Origin: Bacteroidales bacterium
GTDB taxonomy: Bacteria > Bacteroidota > Bacteroidia > Bacteroidales > UBA12481
Direction: 5' to 3'
Length of the DNA stretch: 35,966 nt
Assembly (NCBI GenBank): GCA_023145515.1
Contig: JAGLDP010000110.1
Span: 1 to 35,966, forward strand
This document shows, piece by piece, positions 23,941 to 31,447 of this stretch. Made by a program: the position numbers and the translations under genes. Within the stretch, counting starts at the first letter, position 1, and each line of letters starts with the position of its first letter. Below the pieces are notes generated by a model that was given only the letters and a program-made list of their open reading frames with translations, did no database searches and had not been told where the DNA came from.

Positions 23941-24589
23941 ACTCAAACTCTAAAACACCAAAATACTCTGGCTGGTGATAATCAGGGTTCTCCGTTCCAA
24001 CCGGATTCCATGTGAGATAATGCATCTCTGAAAGACTATCACCACACTTGTAGAAATTCGCCCTGATTAATTTACCTGATAGATTAGGAACAGGACTACC
24101 AAAGAGAATGTCAAGCGGAATTGCCACTGTGAGAGTCCAGCTCTGTTTACCTTGCTTTTCATCAAAAGGTTTGTCTCCAAGACTAGACAAACGCCTTATT
24201 CTTTCAATTATATCTGCATTCTGCACCTGACTATCATGTCGACCCTTTCCTTTGCCCAACAAACATGTTCCAATTGGGTTAAACTCAAAATTGAAATACG
24301 GACCATCAGAAACCGGAGTAACAAAAAACTCAACACAAGAATCCTGGCAAACAGATTGGTTAGATTCTGACTTCTGAGCCATAACATAATTCTCTGTCAC
24401 ATAGTATTTCACATACAACTCTCCTTTACCATAAGCAATATTAAATCTCACTTCTGGCTTATAATCATACTCATCCCAATTTATGATACTTATAGGGGCA
24501 CCCACTCCAAAGCTATCGAGAAGTGAAGAGATCTCATCCATCGGAGTGTGAGAGGTGGTTTTGAGGTGCTTTATTAATAGTTTTTTCAT
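23939..24589 (-). CDS. CBM9-like carbohydrate-binding protein without signal peptide
   Basis: 216 residues. Recognisable as the Bacteroidota 'carbohydrate-binding family 9-like' fold: INWDEYDYKPEVRFNIAYGK, then CQDSCVEFFVTPVSDGPYFN, FNFEFNPIGTCLLGKGKGRH, and a closing GEL-type strand (HQPEYFGVLEFE). The CVEFF/NFEFNPIG pattern is diagnostic. Unusually for a sugar-binding domain, there is no signal peptide; the N-terminus is charged (KKLLIKHLK), so it is predicted cytoplasmic. The ATG overlaps the MFS stop (ATGA), and the PFK gene follows. It may bind imported sugar or act as a regulator, but I know no demonstrated function for this stand-alone form. Confidence 0.85.
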   Translation of the reverse strand: MKKLLIKHLKTTSHTPMDEISSLLDSFGVGAPISIINWDEYDYKPEVRFNIAYGKGELYVKYYVTENYVMAQKSESNQSVCQDSCVEFFVTPVSDGPYFNFEFNPIGTCLLGKGKGRHDSQVQNADIIERIRRLSSLGDKPFDEKQGKQSWTLTVAIPLDILFGSPVPNLSGKLIRANFYKCGDSLSEMHYLTWNPVGTENPDYHQPEYFGVLEFE

Positions 24590-25737
24590 TTCCTTAACGC
24601 GATAACACCGATATACACAAAACAGAGGATTGGAACAATAAATCCTGCCATTAAACTACCAGTAATATCAGCTACAGCACTAAACAACATCGGAACAAAA
24701 GCGCCTCCTATGATGGCTGTTATCATCAATCCAGATAATTCGTTTGAACGTTCCGGCATTTTTTCGATTGCAATGGAAAAAATCATCGGGAAAATATTTG
24801 CAAACCCAAGTCCTGAAATAAAAATTGCAGCAATAGCTACAGCTTTTACAGGAATAAATAATCCTACCATCCCAACCAAGGCTGTGAATGTTGAAATAAT
24901 CAGAAATTGACGAGCACTGATCCAATTGAGTACCAATGCACCTGAGAATCGACCTATTAGGATAGCAGTCACAACAAATGCCGATCCCAATAATCCCCAT
25001 GTTTTAAGATCAAAATCATAGATTTCTTGCAGATAAATTGGAATTTTAGAAAAGAGACTAACTTCAGCTCCAACGTAGAAGAATATACCCAAAACCATGG
25101 AGAGCACGTATTTGTTTTTCAGTAACAACAAGCAGGATTTCATAGTTGGATACTGGCTCTCATCTGTCTTACTCTCATTAATCTTGGTAAGCGCCAGGAT
25201 GAATACTGTGAGAAATAATCCGATACTATAAATAGGAAATAATAGTTTCCAATCCATATCCCACCACTTAACAGCAGCAACAGGAATAAGCATACCTGAC
25301 AAAGTACCAATCGCCTTAATAAACTGTCCGAAAGCCAGATTTCTGGAATACTTTCCCTCTGGAGACACGTCTCTCATAATTGGATTTCCGGCCACTTGAA
25401 GAATAGCTGAACCCGCGCCTAAAAACAGAACAGAAACAAGCAAAAGAGCAAACACATCGAATCCAAAAATAGTTGGAATCAAGAGTCCGAGAAGTGCAAC
25501 GACCAAACCAATTTGCAAAACAAATTTCTTACCCTTTCGTCCCTGATAAATCCCCATTGGCACCGATAGTACCCCAAACATGATAAGTCCTACGAAGGTT
25601 ACTAATTGAGAAGAAGTGTGAGAAAGAGCGAATTCATCCTTCAATAGAGCAGATAAAGGACTAACTACGTCTCCAAAACCCATGCACAAGAAGGCCAGGA
25701 AAATTGGAGTTGATCTGTAAAGATTTTTTGTACTCAT
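24586..25737 (-). CDS. FucP-like MFS sugar transporter
   Basis: 383 residues with about 12 membrane helices. The GAGSAILQVAGNPIMRDV stretch and FGQFIKAIGTLSG are typical of the fucose/glucose/N-acetylglucosamine:H+ symporter group (FucP, GlcP, NagP). The protein should import a monosaccharide across the inner membrane. Its stop overlaps the CBM9-like start, and the downstream genes encode kinase, deacetylase, deaminase and PFK, so an N-acetylhexosamine is the favoured cargo. Fucose from GH95 action is an alternative, but no fucose isomerase or fuculose kinase is present. The flippase gene ends 17 bases upstream. Confidence 0.9.
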   Translation of the reverse strand: MSTKNLYRSTPIFLAFLCMGFGDVVSPLSALLKDEFALSHTSSQLVTFVGLIMFGVLSVPMGIYQGRKGKKFVLQIGLVVALLGLLIPTIFGFDVFALLLVSVLFLGAGSAILQVAGNPIMRDVSPEGKYSRNLAFGQFIKAIGTLSGMLIPVAAVKWWDMDWKLLFPIYSIGLFLTVFILALTKINESKTDESQYPTMKSCLLLLKNKYVLSMVLGIFFYVGAEVSLFSKIPIYLQEIYDFDLKTWGLLGSAFVVTAILIGRFSGALVLNWISARQFLIISTFTALVGMVGLFIPVKAVAIAAIFISGLGFANIFPMIFSIAIEKMPERSNELSGLMITAIIGGAFVPMLFSAVADITGSLMAGFIVPILCFVYIGVIALRK

Positions 25738-25754
25738 ATGTCTGGTTTTTCTAA

Positions 25755-27233
25755 TTAAATATCTGATTTTTTCAAGACCATCAACACCAAAGCCTTAACA
25801 TTAATAAGGTTAAGAGCTAGTGCGAGAATTGCTGAAGAAGCAATCATACTAAAGAAGCTAATTCCCCAACCAGCATCTATCTGCTGAGAACCCCATCCTA
25901 ATCCAAATACACCTGCGATAAAAACTGCAAGTCTGAAGATCAACTGCGGATTTGGTGTGAATCTAAATTTACTAACCACGATTAGATACTGACTGATCCC
26001 CACAAAAACCTGCGTAGCGAGAGCACTGATTGCAGCTCCCAGCGCCATATATTTTGGAATAAGAATCAGATTTAAAACAATATTAATGACTACAGCTATC
26101 GCAGAGCTTATATTTAATAGGCGCAGATTACCATTAGCCGTGAGCAAGGTACCGTAAATAATCGTTCCGGCCATTCCAAGAAAGGCAAACATCAGAACAC
26201 TAAAAATCAAAGCTGATGTTGCTATTTCTTCTTCGTATTCCATTAAAATCATAATTTCTTCCCTGTAGAACATAGATGCAACAGCAAGTATCGTTGAAGG
26301 GATAAACAGGAGTGATGATGAAAGGCGTGTCAATTCACTAATGTATTTCCTGTCAGAAATCATTTTGGAAAACATGGGTAACAATAAAACAGCAAATAGC
26401 AATGCAAACTGATATGCTGCATCAAAAAGCCTGAATCCATGATAATAAATCCCTACCAGAAAATTACCCTCCTCTGGTTCGAACATGTGCCGAATCATCA
26501 CCTGATCAATTCGTGTATAAACAGACATAAGCAAAACAAGAAGAGCATACGGAAAAGATTGCCTCAAAACCACTAAGAAGAAAAGCCTGTCAAATTTAAA
26601 AGTAGGAAAACGAGATTTCCAAAGAACAATGACAAAGCAAATCAACATGGTTAACAAATAGGCAGCAGTTTGGGCATATACAAACCATTCTATTTTAAAG
26701 GGTTGGTCAATCAGATTCCCCCATAATAATACAGAACAGAAAATAATCATCAAGGCCCTGTCGAGAATTGAAACCACTGAATTCACAGTATGCATCTGTA
26801 AACCAGCTATATTTGACCGGAGATAGAGAGTAAAGGATGTCAGAAATTGATTTAATACAAGAATAGTCAGGATGTGCATCTCTTGTCCGTCATAATCTGT
26901 AAATGCAGATACCCCAAATACCACAATGGCATAGAATATGGCTAGCAGAAATTTCAGGACAACAATATTCGCAAAGTATTTTCTGAGAAGCTGATGATTC
27001 TGAGAGATATTCCTATTGTTATAGTTCGTGATACCCAGATCTAACAGAATATTCAAAAGGAAGGAGAAACTCAGAAGAGAGGAATACATTCCAAAAACTT
27101 CTGGACCGGTCAGAATCTGAACCTCGCGGTCGATTCCAAAAATCCATAAGGGCTTGATCAATAGATTGAGCAAGATGATCAAAACCAGATTAGTGACAAA
27201 CTTTCCCTTCAAGATTATATTATTTTTTTGCAC
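25755..27233 (-). CDS. Oligosaccharide flippase (Wzx/MATE-like)
   Basis: 492 residues, 12-14 hydrophobic helices, MOP-superfamily polysaccharide exporter type (TGPEVFGMYSSLLSFSFLLN, DLGITNYNNRN near the N-terminus). The start is GTG at 27233; no ATG is available upstream in frame before a stop, and a TACTTTTG element 30-37 bases upstream fits this start. Such proteins flip lipid-linked sugars outward for cell-surface polysaccharide. It faces a GT4 glycosyltransferase across a 101-bp divergent promoter, which suits that role. It lies only 17 bases before the MFS gene, so it may also be the first gene of the catabolic transcript. Confidence 0.9.
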   Translation of the reverse strand: MQKNNIILKGKFVTNLVLIILLNLLIKPLWIFGIDREVQILTGPEVFGMYSSLLSFSFLLNILLDLGITNYNNRNISQNHQLLRKYFANIVVLKFLLAIFYAIVVFGVSAFTDYDGQEMHILTILVLNQFLTSFTLYLRSNIAGLQMHTVNSVVSILDRALMIIFCSVLLWGNLIDQPFKIEWFVYAQTAAYLLTMLICFVIVLWKSRFPTFKFDRLFFLVVLRQSFPYALLVLLMSVYTRIDQVMIRHMFEPEEGNFLVGIYYHGFRLFDAAYQFALLFAVLLLPMFSKMISDRKYISELTRLSSSLLFIPSTILAVASMFYREEIMILMEYEEEIATSALIFSVLMFAFLGMAGTIIYGTLLTANGNLRLLNISSAIAVVINIVLNLILIPKYMALGAAISALATQVFVGISQYLIVVSKFRFTPNPQLIFRLAVFIAGVFGLGWGSQQIDAGWGISFFSMIASSAILALALNLINVKALVLMVLKKSDI

Positions 27234-27262
27234 TTCGGCCAGATATCCGGCACTAAAGTCCC

Positions 27263-27270
27263 CAAAAGTA
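27263..27270 (-). promoter_or_regulatory. Bacteroidota -7 promoter element for the flippase gene
   Basis: Minus strand TACTTTTG matches TAnnTTTG exactly. Expected start near 27256, leader about 22 bases to GTG 27233. The -33 region has only ATG instead of TTG. No comparable element was found for the divergent GT4 gene. Confidence 0.5.
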
Positions 27271-27334
27271 CTAAAATTAGATATTCATTATTTATTTTTA
27301 CCCGTTCTTCAATAAGACGAATTTAAAAAAAACA

Positions 27335-28483
27335 ATGAACATAGCTGTTAATTGTCGACTATTGCAACAAGGGAGGCTGGAAGGAATCGGCTGGTTCATG
27401 TATGAGAACCTTAAGCGCATTACAAAAAATCATCCAGAACATCAGTTCTTTTTCATTTTCGACAGGCCTTATGATCCTTCTTTCATATTTTCAGACAATA
27501 TCAAAGCCATGGTTGTAGGTCTGCCTACCCGACATCCATTTTTATGGTATTTGTGGTTTGAATGGAGATTGCCAAGAGTTCTAAAAAAGATCAATGCTGA
27601 TTTATTCTTCTCTCCGGATGGATATCTTTCATTACGCAGCAAAGTTCCCCAGATACCAGTGATACATGACATCAATTTCGCCCATCGTCCGAAAGATTTG
27701 CCCTTTTTAACACGACATTATTACAACTACTTTTTCCCACGATTTGCCCGCAAGGCTGATCGAATTTGTACGGTTTCAGAATACTCTCAGAAAGACATCT
27801 ACAAGACATACAGAATCGACAAATCCCTAATAGATGTAGTATATAATGGTGCAAATGAAGCATATACACCCTTTACCGAGAAAGATAAGCAAGCAGGAAG
27901 GTTAAAATTTGCAGAGGGATCAGAGTATTTTATTTTTATTGGATCCATTCATCCGAGGAAGAACCTTGGCAATCTTATTGAGGCATTTGATCGCTTTGTT
28001 GAGCAAACTGGCTCTGAGGTGAAATTGGTAGTGGTTGGAGCCGAAATGTGGGGTAAAGGAAGGAGCGAAGGACAAAGGGCGGATATCGAAAATCGAAGAT
28101 CAAATATTTCATTTCTGGGTCGCTTAGAGTCTGATGAACTTCGTGTAGCACTTGGGTCTGCACTGGCTATGACTTTTGTACCCTGGTTTGAAGGCTTTGG
28201 CATTCCTGTTGTTGAAGCTATGTATGCGGGAGTGCCTGTATTAACTTCTACCGAAACATCGCTACCTGAAGTTGGAGGAGAGGCCGTGTTATATGCCCAT
28301 CCCGGGAATGTGGAAGAAATCGCTGATCAAATGAAAAAACTGGTTTCTGATGGAGATTTAAGAAAGGAGTTAATTCAGAAAGGTTTCTGGCAGAAAGAAA
28401 AATTCAGCTGGGATAAAACTTCACAAAAAGTTTGGGAATGTCTGGATACTGTGATTACAGAATTAGAGAATAGTCATGACTAA
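27335..28483 (+). CDS. Glycosyltransferase family 4
   Basis: 382 residues, cytoplasmic or membrane-associated GT-B fold. N-terminal [17 protein letters not shown] loop; [11 protein letters not shown] in the middle; C-terminal donor domain with [18 protein letters not shown], and the E-x7-E motif Glu286/Glu294 in [12 protein letters not shown]. It transfers a sugar from a nucleotide-sugar donor in surface glycan synthesis; acceptor unknown. It diverges from the flippase gene, a likely partner. The last 8 bases overlap the ribonuclease HII gene, so the two are co-transcribed. Confidence 0.93.
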   Translation: MNIAVNCRLLQQGRLEGIGWFMYENLKRITKNHPEHQFFFIFDRPYDPSFIFSDNIKAMVVGLPTRHPFLWYLWFEWRLPRVLKKINADLFFSPDGYLSLRSKVPQIPVIHDINFAHRPKDLPFLTRHYYNYFFPRFARKADRICTVSEYSQKDIYKTYRIDKSLIDVVYNGANEAYTPFTEKDKQAGRLKFAEGSEYFIFIGSIHPRKNLGNLIEAFDRFVEQTGSEVKLVVVGAEMWGKGRSEGQRADIENRRSNISFLGRLESDELRVALGSALAMTFVPWFEGFGIPVVEAMYAGVPVLTSTETSLPEVGGEAVLYAHPGNVEEIADQMKKLVSDGDLRKELIQKGFWQKEKFSWDKTSQKVWECLDTVITELENSHD

Positions 28484-29087
28484 TTCACTGTTACCATATT
28501 TAATCTCTGGCCGGATAGAAGCCGGATGTGATGAAGCTGGCAGAGGCTGTCTGGCCGGACCAGTTTTTGCGGCTGCTGTGATTCTTCCAGAAGACTTCTT
28601 TCATCCTTTACTAGATGACTCCAAGAAGCTAAGCGAAAAAAAACGAATTATACTACGTGAAGTAATTGAAAAAGAAGCTATAGCATGGGCAGTTGCCGAG
28701 GTTAGTCCGAAAGAAATCGACGAGATAAATATCCTGAATGCAAGCATTCTGGCCATGCATAAAGCTGTGCAAGCCTTAAGCCATAAGCCTGAAGCCTTAT
28801 TAATCGACGGTCATCGTTTCAAACCTTATCCCGGCATTCCACATTCTTGTGAAATTAAAGGGGATGGACGCTTTATGTCAATCGCTGCCGCATCTGTCCT
28901 GGCCAAAACCTACCGGGATGATTATATGGAAAAGATTCATCATGAATACCCAATGTATTCATGGAACAGAAATAAAGCTTACCCAACAAAACTGCATCGG
29001 GCAGGAATTCTGGCACATGGAGTAACTAAGTATCACCGAATGAGTTTCAGGTTGCTAGACGATCAAATAGAAATTCCTTTTATTTAA
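28476..29087 (+). CDS. rnhB: Ribonuclease HII
   Basis: 203 residues, usual length. Catalytic motif [13 protein letters not shown] with Asp19 and Glu20, [11 protein letters not shown], a third acidic residue in LLIDGHR, and [21 protein letters not shown] with the final Asp. It removes ribonucleotides misincorporated in DNA and RNA primers. Overlap with the GT4 gene reflects compaction, not function. A housekeeping gene, suggesting a stable chromosomal setting. Confidence 0.98.
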   Translation: MTNSLLPYLISGRIEAGCDEAGRGCLAGPVFAAAVILPEDFFHPLLDDSKKLSEKKRIILREVIEKEAIAWAVAEVSPKEIDEINILNASILAMHKAVQALSHKPEALLIDGHRFKPYPGIPHSCEIKGDGRFMSIAAASVLAKTYRDDYMEKIHHEYPMYSWNRNKAYPTKLHRAGILAHGVTKYHRMSFRLLDDQIEIPFI

Positions 29088-29089
29088 AA

Positions 29090-30733
29090 ATGAACATTAT
29101 GAAACATCTCCTCTCCTCACTTTACATGCTTTTATCTTTTGTTTTCATCCTCTCATCTTGCTCCACTACTCCCTCCTGGACCAACGAGCAGATTACTGAC
29201 TACTGGACAAATGGCAAAACGCTACCATCTGAACTACTGAAACAGTATCCCCTACCGGCACAAGCAGTGATTAACGACAAAGGATTCAACGTTCTTATCG
29301 ACATGGCTCATGAATGCAGCTTTACTACTCTTTGGACTCTACCAGAGCAACTTAACGATCTGGGATACAGGGCAGTGGGAAGCCATGCTACCCTAAACTC
29401 GGTGCTTGCTTCAGATGGTGAAAGCAGAATACGAATGGTGTATGATACTATTAATAAAATTCATCCATTTGTTTGGATGCCAAATCCTGAATTTCAGCTC
29501 ATCATAACAGGACAAAACAGCTATAAATCTCAAATCTATACAGAGGATGAATTGAATAGCCTGAATAGTTTCGTGAATGAAGGCGGAGGCCTCCTTGTTC
29601 AGGGAAAATCAGCAGTAAAACAAATCAGGGAAGCATTCAAGCTGGACTCTGAACAAGAGCTGGTCACCAAAATAGACATGAATAAAGGCCGTGTGTGGTT
29701 TACAGAATCAGGTTCAGATTTTCGCTATCCGAAAAAGGCCGACCAAATTCAAAAAGACTCTGTTGATCAGAAGCTTAAAGAAGCTATGGAATGGTTGACA
29801 AATAAGCAAAAAGCTCTTAGTGATGAACCTCGCCTACCCGAACCAATGTGGGGTGGTGGCGGAATCTATCCGGAACTGGAAGACAATTTTAATAACATCG
29901 TCTTCTATTGGGCCGCCAATCAAAAAGATGAATTATTGAAAACCGTTACAATTGATATACCTAAAGCGCAGCATTTTGTTCAGGAACGACTCCCTTCTAA
30001 ACCGACCGATGAACCCATGTACCTGATCCTGGCTGCCGGAAGCGGCGGCGGATGGGCAGTGAATGCTTACCGTCCTAAAGAAAATGGAATTATCAGTCTC
30101 AATCCACATGGGATTCTTTCTATATTCGGACATGAACTAGCGCATACGATGCATGGTCCGGTAAATGACGATGGCTTTGTGGCTGGCATTGCTCCTATCC
30201 CAAATCGTGGTGAAGCTCACGCTGGATGGTTTCAGGGAAAAGTGAATGCCTTGTTTAAAGACGAACTTCTGACCGAATCTAACAGAAATTGTAATTCCTT
30301 TTTCAAATATGATCCGGATGGTAATGCTCTCGATCTGGCAACAAATTACGAAAATGAAGAATTAAGAAAGAACTGGGGCAAAGGCAAAGACTGGACAAAA
30401 ACATGGTACATGTGGCAAAAACTAGATGACCGCTATGGTCCCACCTGGTACCCCAGATGGAAATATGTTCAGCATACCCGCTGGCAAGATGATCCAGAAC
30501 ATCGTCTCACATGGGATGAAATGATTGAAGATATGAGTATCGCAGTTGGTGAAGACCTCTTCCCCTTTATGAAAAAATTAGGCACTACATTGGAAACTGA
30601 CCGTCTTGAAGAAATTGAATATAACGGAAACATACTGAAGCTGAATGTTGCTCCCATTGAAATAACACCTGCCGGGCCGGTTCGGATTGAAGCTATTGGG
30701 GATTATAGAGAGGAAATAGAAATTAGGAAATAG
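29090..30733 (+). CDS. Zinc-metallopeptidase lipoprotein, M60-like spacing
   Basis: 547 residues from ATG 29090; ATG 29099 (MKHLLSS) is equally possible and gives a cleaner signal. Lipobox LSSC. Residues about 55-170 resemble a glutamine-amidotransferase/DUF4350-like Rossmann domain (FNVLIDMAHEC, NEGGGLLVQGK). The catalytic part has HELAH (348-352) and Glu375 in GEAHAGWF, i.e. HExxH with 22 residues to the third ligand, within the HExxHx(8-28)E spacing of M60/enhancin-type gluzincins that attack mucins and glycoproteins. The flanking sequence does not look like a typical M60, so this may be a sister family. The last residues and stop codon sit in a heptamer array. Three bases after rnhB. Confidence 0.75.
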   Translation: MNIMKHLLSSLYMLLSFVFILSSCSTTPSWTNEQITDYWTNGKTLPSELLKQYPLPAQAVINDKGFNVLIDMAHECSFTTLWTLPEQLNDLGYRAVGSHATLNSVLASDGESRIRMVYDTINKIHPFVWMPNPEFQLIITGQNSYKSQIYTEDELNSLNSFVNEGGGLLVQGKSAVKQIREAFKLDSEQELVTKIDMNKGRVWFTESGSDFRYPKKADQIQKDSVDQKLKEAMEWLTNKQKALSDEPRLPEPMWGGGGIYPELEDNFNNIVFYWAANQKDELLKTVTIDIPKAQHFVQERLPSKPTDEPMYLILAAGSGGGWAVNAYRPKENGIISLNPHGILSIFGHELAHTMHGPVNDDGFVAGIAPIPNRGEAHAGWFQGKVNALFKDELLTESNRNCNSFFKYDPDGNALDLATNYENEELRKNWGKGKDWTKTWYMWQKLDDRYGPTWYPRWKYVQHTRWQDDPEHRLTWDEMIEDMSIAVGEDLFPFMKKLGTTLETDRLEEIEYNGNILKLNVAPIEITPAGPVRIEAIGDYREEIEIRK

Positions 30734-30738
30734 AAAAT
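30711..30738. repeat. Heptamer tandem array over the peptidase stop codon
   Basis: AGGAAAT, AGAAATT, AGGAAAT, AGAAAAT: four 7-bp units (a 14-bp unit twice), followed by AAGGCAA. It encodes the terminal EEIEIRK residues; the stop TAG (30731-30733) spans the third and fourth units. Confidence 0.75.
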
Positions 30739-30788
30739 AAGGCAAGGATTAAGATTATTTTTCTAATTATTATTTCCTTTCCCACCAA

Positions 30789-31340
30789 TTACTTGTGACT
30801 TGGAAACACCGCAAATATTCCTAATTCAAGAACATCAATGTATACAACTTCTTCACTTGCTTTGGAGTCTGCAATAGGGTGAACCTTAAACCCCTTGGTC
30901 TCAGGAATATATTGCAGAACATTCATAATCCAAATGTTCCCATGAGGTAAGTGTGCGAAACTAAGACCTAAATTAACTGTATCCCCAAACGTAATATCAT
31001 TAGGACTAAACCGTATCCACTTTGGTTCAAAATCAGGATAATCCTCTCTTTCAATATCAATTTCCGGCTCATAAATAGCCATCGTAACTGTAACATCCTG
31101 AACAGCATTTTCCGGAACGTATACTGAACACCCATAGATATCTGATCCCTCATCTATTTCAATCAACCAACCACCACTTTCATCAAAAACAGCCGTATTA
31201 CCATAGTAATACTGACCAATATCGTCGCCATAATCAAATAATTCATAGTCATGACCTTCATCACAACTATTATTTAACACAAACACAGACAAAAGAATGA
31301 TTATGAACGTGAAAATCCGAAACATTGAGATTTTATTCAT
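30789..31340 (-). CDS. Lipoprotein with ZU5-like beta domain
   Basis: 183 residues. Lipobox-like NNSC after a hydrophobic stretch (acylated Cys near 26), then an acidic linker (DEGHDYELFDYGDD). The mature part GGWLIEIDEGSDIYGCSVYV and PENAVQDVTVTMAIYEPE resembles the start of ZU5-type beta domains (VxIPxxAxxxxVxIxI), found in surface proteins as protein-interaction modules. A closing LELGIFAVFP fits the same fold. It converges with the peptidase gene (55-bp gap, no clear terminator) and lies downstream of the DUF5916 gene, separated by a region with paired inverted repeats. Function unknown; domain call from pattern. Confidence 0.6.
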   Translation of the reverse strand: MNKISMFRIFTFIIILLSVFVLNNSCDEGHDYELFDYGDDIGQYYYGNTAVFDESGGWLIEIDEGSDIYGCSVYVPENAVQDVTVTMAIYEPEIDIEREDYPDFEPKWIRFSPNDITFGDTVNLGLSFAHLPHGNIWIMNVLQYIPETKGFKVHPIADSKASEEVVYIDVLELGIFAVFPSHK

Positions 31341-31441
31341 GACAGGTACTATTAAGTGAATAAGCTCCTCATTATCAACATAAAATTACTAGAATCCTGT
31401 CAAACACCCAAATAATATCTCAAGCACCTGTCTATTCACTT
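31341..31441. repeat. Two interleaved inverted repeats
   Basis: GACAGGT (31341-31347) pairs with ACCTGTC (31426-31432), and AAGTGAATA (31354-31362) pairs with TATTCACTT (31433-31441). The order A-B-A'-B' is interleaved, so both stems at once would form a pseudoknot topology. Arms are perfect over 7 and 9 bp. It fills the 107-bp gap between the lipoprotein start and the DUF5916 stop. Confidence 0.55.
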
Positions 31442-31447
31442 AGTTCC

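Noticed and set aside
24680-25000. 106-codon frame within the MFS gene in another frame
   Set aside because: Cys/Tyr/Ile-rich out-of-frame translation of membrane helices; no independent evidence.
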